NCBI RefSeq assembly: GCF_018881925.1
Contig: NZ_JACVPL010000011.1
Span: 1-64,000 of the forward strand
Source: Polynucleobacter sp. Latsch14-2
GTDB taxonomy: Bacteria; Pseudomonadota; Gammaproteobacteria; Burkholderiales; Burkholderiaceae
Length of the DNA: 64,000 bases
Direction of reading: 5' to 3'
Of this stretch, positions 62,275 to 64,000 are shown one piece after another. The position numbers and the translations under genes were made by a program. The stretch's first letter is position 1; each line of letters begins with the position of its first letter. The notes under the pieces are model-generated. The model did no database searches and was not told where the DNA came from. It worked only from the letters and a program-made list of their open reading frames with translations.

Positions 62275-63159
62275 TTATTTTTCTGAAGTGCTGAGTTTGC
62301 CTGCACCATGTGGATTTAATGTATTTTTAAGTTGAAGTAAGTTGCGTGGCTCCACCCTGATGACGCCGCCTCTTGGACTATCAATATCGGCTATTAGGAA
62401 AAAAGAGACCGCAATGACAAAAGGAAAAATCATAAAGAGGGCGACATTATGCGTAAAGTTTCTCGCCCCAAAGCCTACTAAGAGATTGGCGCAAATCGCT
62501 ATTGCCCCCATCAGCCCCCAGGCGGTGTAAGGTATTCGGTTCCACCAGGCAGCCTGGGTATAGCCGCGGGAGTTGAGGACATCATTCATGCCTGAGACGG
62601 CCAAAGCAAGCATTGCATGAGTTTGTGAACGGGCAAGTGGTAGAACTTCCTGCCAGAGCGCCGTTTCGAGATCATCAGTTCGTTTAGAAATTTCTTGCAG
62701 AGGCTCTTCGTTTTGTTCGGTATAAAACAGGATGCGCTGATCAAGGTAGCGCACTAAAAGTGCTTTGATTGCAGATGTTGAGTTTGAGGGTAGAAGGTCG
62801 GCACGCAGAAACTCGGTACCAATAGCATTTGCTTCTGCCTCTTCTAAAACTTCTCTTTGATCATGACGATCAATTGCCATTGAGAAGGTGAAGCCAATGA
62901 TGAGCGCTAAAAGCGTCAATGTTGCAGTTTGAATAATTCCCAAATCGGAGGCGGTTTCGCTATCTTTCGTGCGGTATTTGCTGAGTGCTGCATTTCCAAA
63001 CCAAACAGATGCTGAGCAAATTACCAGTGTGAGTGAAAAGGTAATGAAGGGGTGGTCAAGAATGTATTTAATTTTAAAAAGTCCCGGGATATAGAATATC
63101 TTTTGTGACGTTCTGAATATCACGATGACCCGTAAAAGCCATTGTGATATCCAATTCAT
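62275..63159 (-). CDS. DUF4239 (bestrophin-like domain) membrane protein
   Basis: A protein of up to 294 residues with hydrophobic segments near ITFSLTLVICSASVWFGN, TLTLLALIIGFTFSMAI, GLMGAIAICANLLVGFG and ALFMIFPFVIAVSFFLIA. The conserved EEAEANAIGTEFLRADLLP and DIDSPRGGVIRVEPRNLLQL identify DUF4239. The true start is uncertain: the frame begins 86 bases inside the lldD-type gene, and no later ATG fits, so an internal or non-ATG start is likely. Function is unknown. Confidence 0.75.
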   Translation of the reverse strand: MNWISQWLLRVIVIFRTSQKIFYIPGLFKIKYILDHPFITFSLTLVICSASVWFGNAALSKYRTKDSETASDLGIIQTATLTLLALIIGFTFSMAIDRHDQREVLEEAEANAIGTEFLRADLLPSNSTSAIKALLVRYLDQRILFYTEQNEEPLQEISKRTDDLETALWQEVLPLARSQTHAMLALAVSGMNDVLNSRGYTQAAWWNRIPYTAWGLMGAIAICANLLVGFGARNFTHNVALFMIFPFVIAVSFFLIADIDSPRGGVIRVEPRNLLQLKNTLNPHGAGKLSTSEK

Positions 63160-64000
63160 TGTGAATGAGTTCTAGACATTTTGTCACTCCAGATTCTCCC
63201 ATGGCGCCTAAGCCATATAGGAACGGGCGACCAATCAATGTGCCACGAGCTCCAAGAGCCCATGCTTTTAAAACATCTTGGCCGGAGCGGATGCCGCCAT
63301 CCATCCAGACTTCAATATCTTTGCCAACGGTATCCACAATTCCGGGGAGTGCCTGAATGCTCGAAACTGCACCGTCTAGTTGCCGGCCTCCATGATTAGA
63401 GACAATCAAAGCATCGGCGCCAGAGTTTGCTGCTAAACGTGCATCTTCGCTATCTAGGATGCCTTTAATGATCAGTTTTCCGCCCCATAGTTTTTTGATC
63501 CACTCTACGTCTCCCCAGTTCAAACCTGGATCGAACTGCTCGGCAGTCCAGGATGAGAGTGAGGACATATTGCCTACGCCTGTGGCGTGTCCCACAATAT
63601 TGCGGAAGGTTCTACGCGGTGTCATCGCCATACCAAGGCACCAGCGCGGCTTTGTGGCCATATTGATCATGTTTGCAAGGGTTAGCTTGGGAGGGGCTGA
63701 TAAGCCATTCTTCAGATCTTTATGGCGTTGGCCCAAAATCTGTAAGTCAAGAGTGAGGACGAGGGCGGATACCTTAGCTGCTTTGGCCCGCTCAATTAGT
63801 CGTTCAATGAATCCACGATCTTTCATAACGTAGAGTTGAAACCAAAAGGGCTTAGTAGTTCGTTCGGCAACATCCTCGATAGAGCAGATACTCATGGTGG
63901 ATAGGCAAAATGGCACTCCAAATCTCTCCGCCGCACGAGCCGCAAGGATTTCGCCATCGGCATGCTGCATGCCAGTAAGGCCGGTAGGTGCTAACGCAAC
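63074..64000 (-). CDS. FMN-dependent alpha-hydroxy acid dehydrogenase (LldD-like), partial
   Basis: Runs off the right edge; the N-terminal part is missing. The 309 visible residues contain PFWFQLYVMKDRGFIERL, LIVSNHGGRQLDGAVSSIQ with the catalytic His-Gly-Gly-Arg motif, and VWMDGGIRSGQDVLKAWALG ahead of GTLIGRPFLYGLGA, all typical of L-lactate dehydrogenase (cytochrome)/glycolate oxidase-type flavoproteins. The exact substrate is uncertain. The DUF4239 frame overlaps its end. Confidence 0.9.
   Translation of the reverse strand, partial: VALAPTGLTGMQHADGEILAARAAERFGVPFCLSTMSICSIEDVAERTTKPFWFQLYVMKDRGFIERLIERAKAAKVSALVLTLDLQILGQRHKDLKNGLSAPPKLTLANMINMATKPRWCLGMAMTPRRTFRNIVGHATGVGNMSSLSSWTAEQFDPGLNWGDVEWIKKLWGGKLIIKGILDSEDARLAANSGADALIVSNHGGRQLDGAVSSIQALPGIVDTVGKDIEVWMDGGIRSGQDVLKAWALGARGTLIGRPFLYGLGAMGESGVTKCLELIHNELDITMAFTGHRDIQNVTKDILYPGTF

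Overview
The window looks like a chromosomal segment of a betaproteobacterium of the Burkholderiales, most likely Polynucleobacter or a close relative. I base this on overall protein character, moderate base composition, the smpB-ratA-rnfH-guaB-guaA order, a tungstate-type ABC transporter beside a periplasmic formate dehydrogenase, and Bug-type solute-binding proteins. This is recognition from memory; no database search was run.

Layout. 1-124: 3' end of an IS3-family element. 168-4293: four-gene minus-strand Anbu cluster (ATP-grasp, alpha-E, transglutaminase, proteasome-like Anbu) with an NtrC-like dyad upstream. 4426-8802: smpB, ratA, rnfH, guaB, guaA. 8791-16255: an AT-rich, about 7.45-kb genomic island inserted into the last codons of guaA, bounded by a perfect 12-bp direct repeat. 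It carries a tyrosine integrase, a Pro-rich protein gene behind a ribosome-site-masking hairpin, an HUH-like Rep candidate, a second tyrosine recombinase, two unknown genes and a HindIII-like restriction-modification pair. 16278-18976: DUF455 ferritin-like protein and B12-binding radical SAM pair. 19048-20465: tandem lipoprotein paralogues. 20494-23675: queE, queD, tadA, LD-carboxypeptidase, SOUL protein. 23685-29239: minus-strand rlmJ and an envelope-lipid/glycosyltransferase operon. 29303-34450: DUF3047 lipoprotein, copper ATPase and chaperone, DUF47-PiT phosphate uptake.

34596-46639: apbC followed by a formate dehydrogenase operon (DUF3305, DUF3306, polyferredoxin, TorD-like chaperone, Tat-target peptide, FdhA, FdhB, small lipoprotein, cytochrome b FdhC, small secreted protein), with a convergent TupBC-like transporter pair that could supply tungstate or molybdate. 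An FNR/DNR-type palindrome lies just before the structural genes. 46706-49126: BFD-like ferredoxin, EEP-family protein and cardiolipin synthase. 49123-56142: acyl-CoA metabolism (two CaiB/BaiF proteins, acyl-CoA dehydrogenase, 3-hydroxybutyrate dehydrogenase, HMG-CoA lyase-type enzyme, Bug protein). 56266-61168: PuuD-like membrane protein, then a peroxide-defence set (rubredoxin reductase, rubredoxin, rubrerythrin) divergent from oxyR, and an old yellow enzyme. 61242-64000: cytochrome b561, small unknowns, DUF4239 protein and a truncated lldD-type gene.

The most distinctive part is the guaA island. It combines two tyrosine recombinases, a candidate rolling-circle initiator and a HindIII-like restriction-modification operon with its own promoter and a nested inverted repeat. 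Its right end has also fused new sequence onto the reading frame of the neighbouring DUF455 gene. I saw no rRNA, tRNA or CRISPR array.
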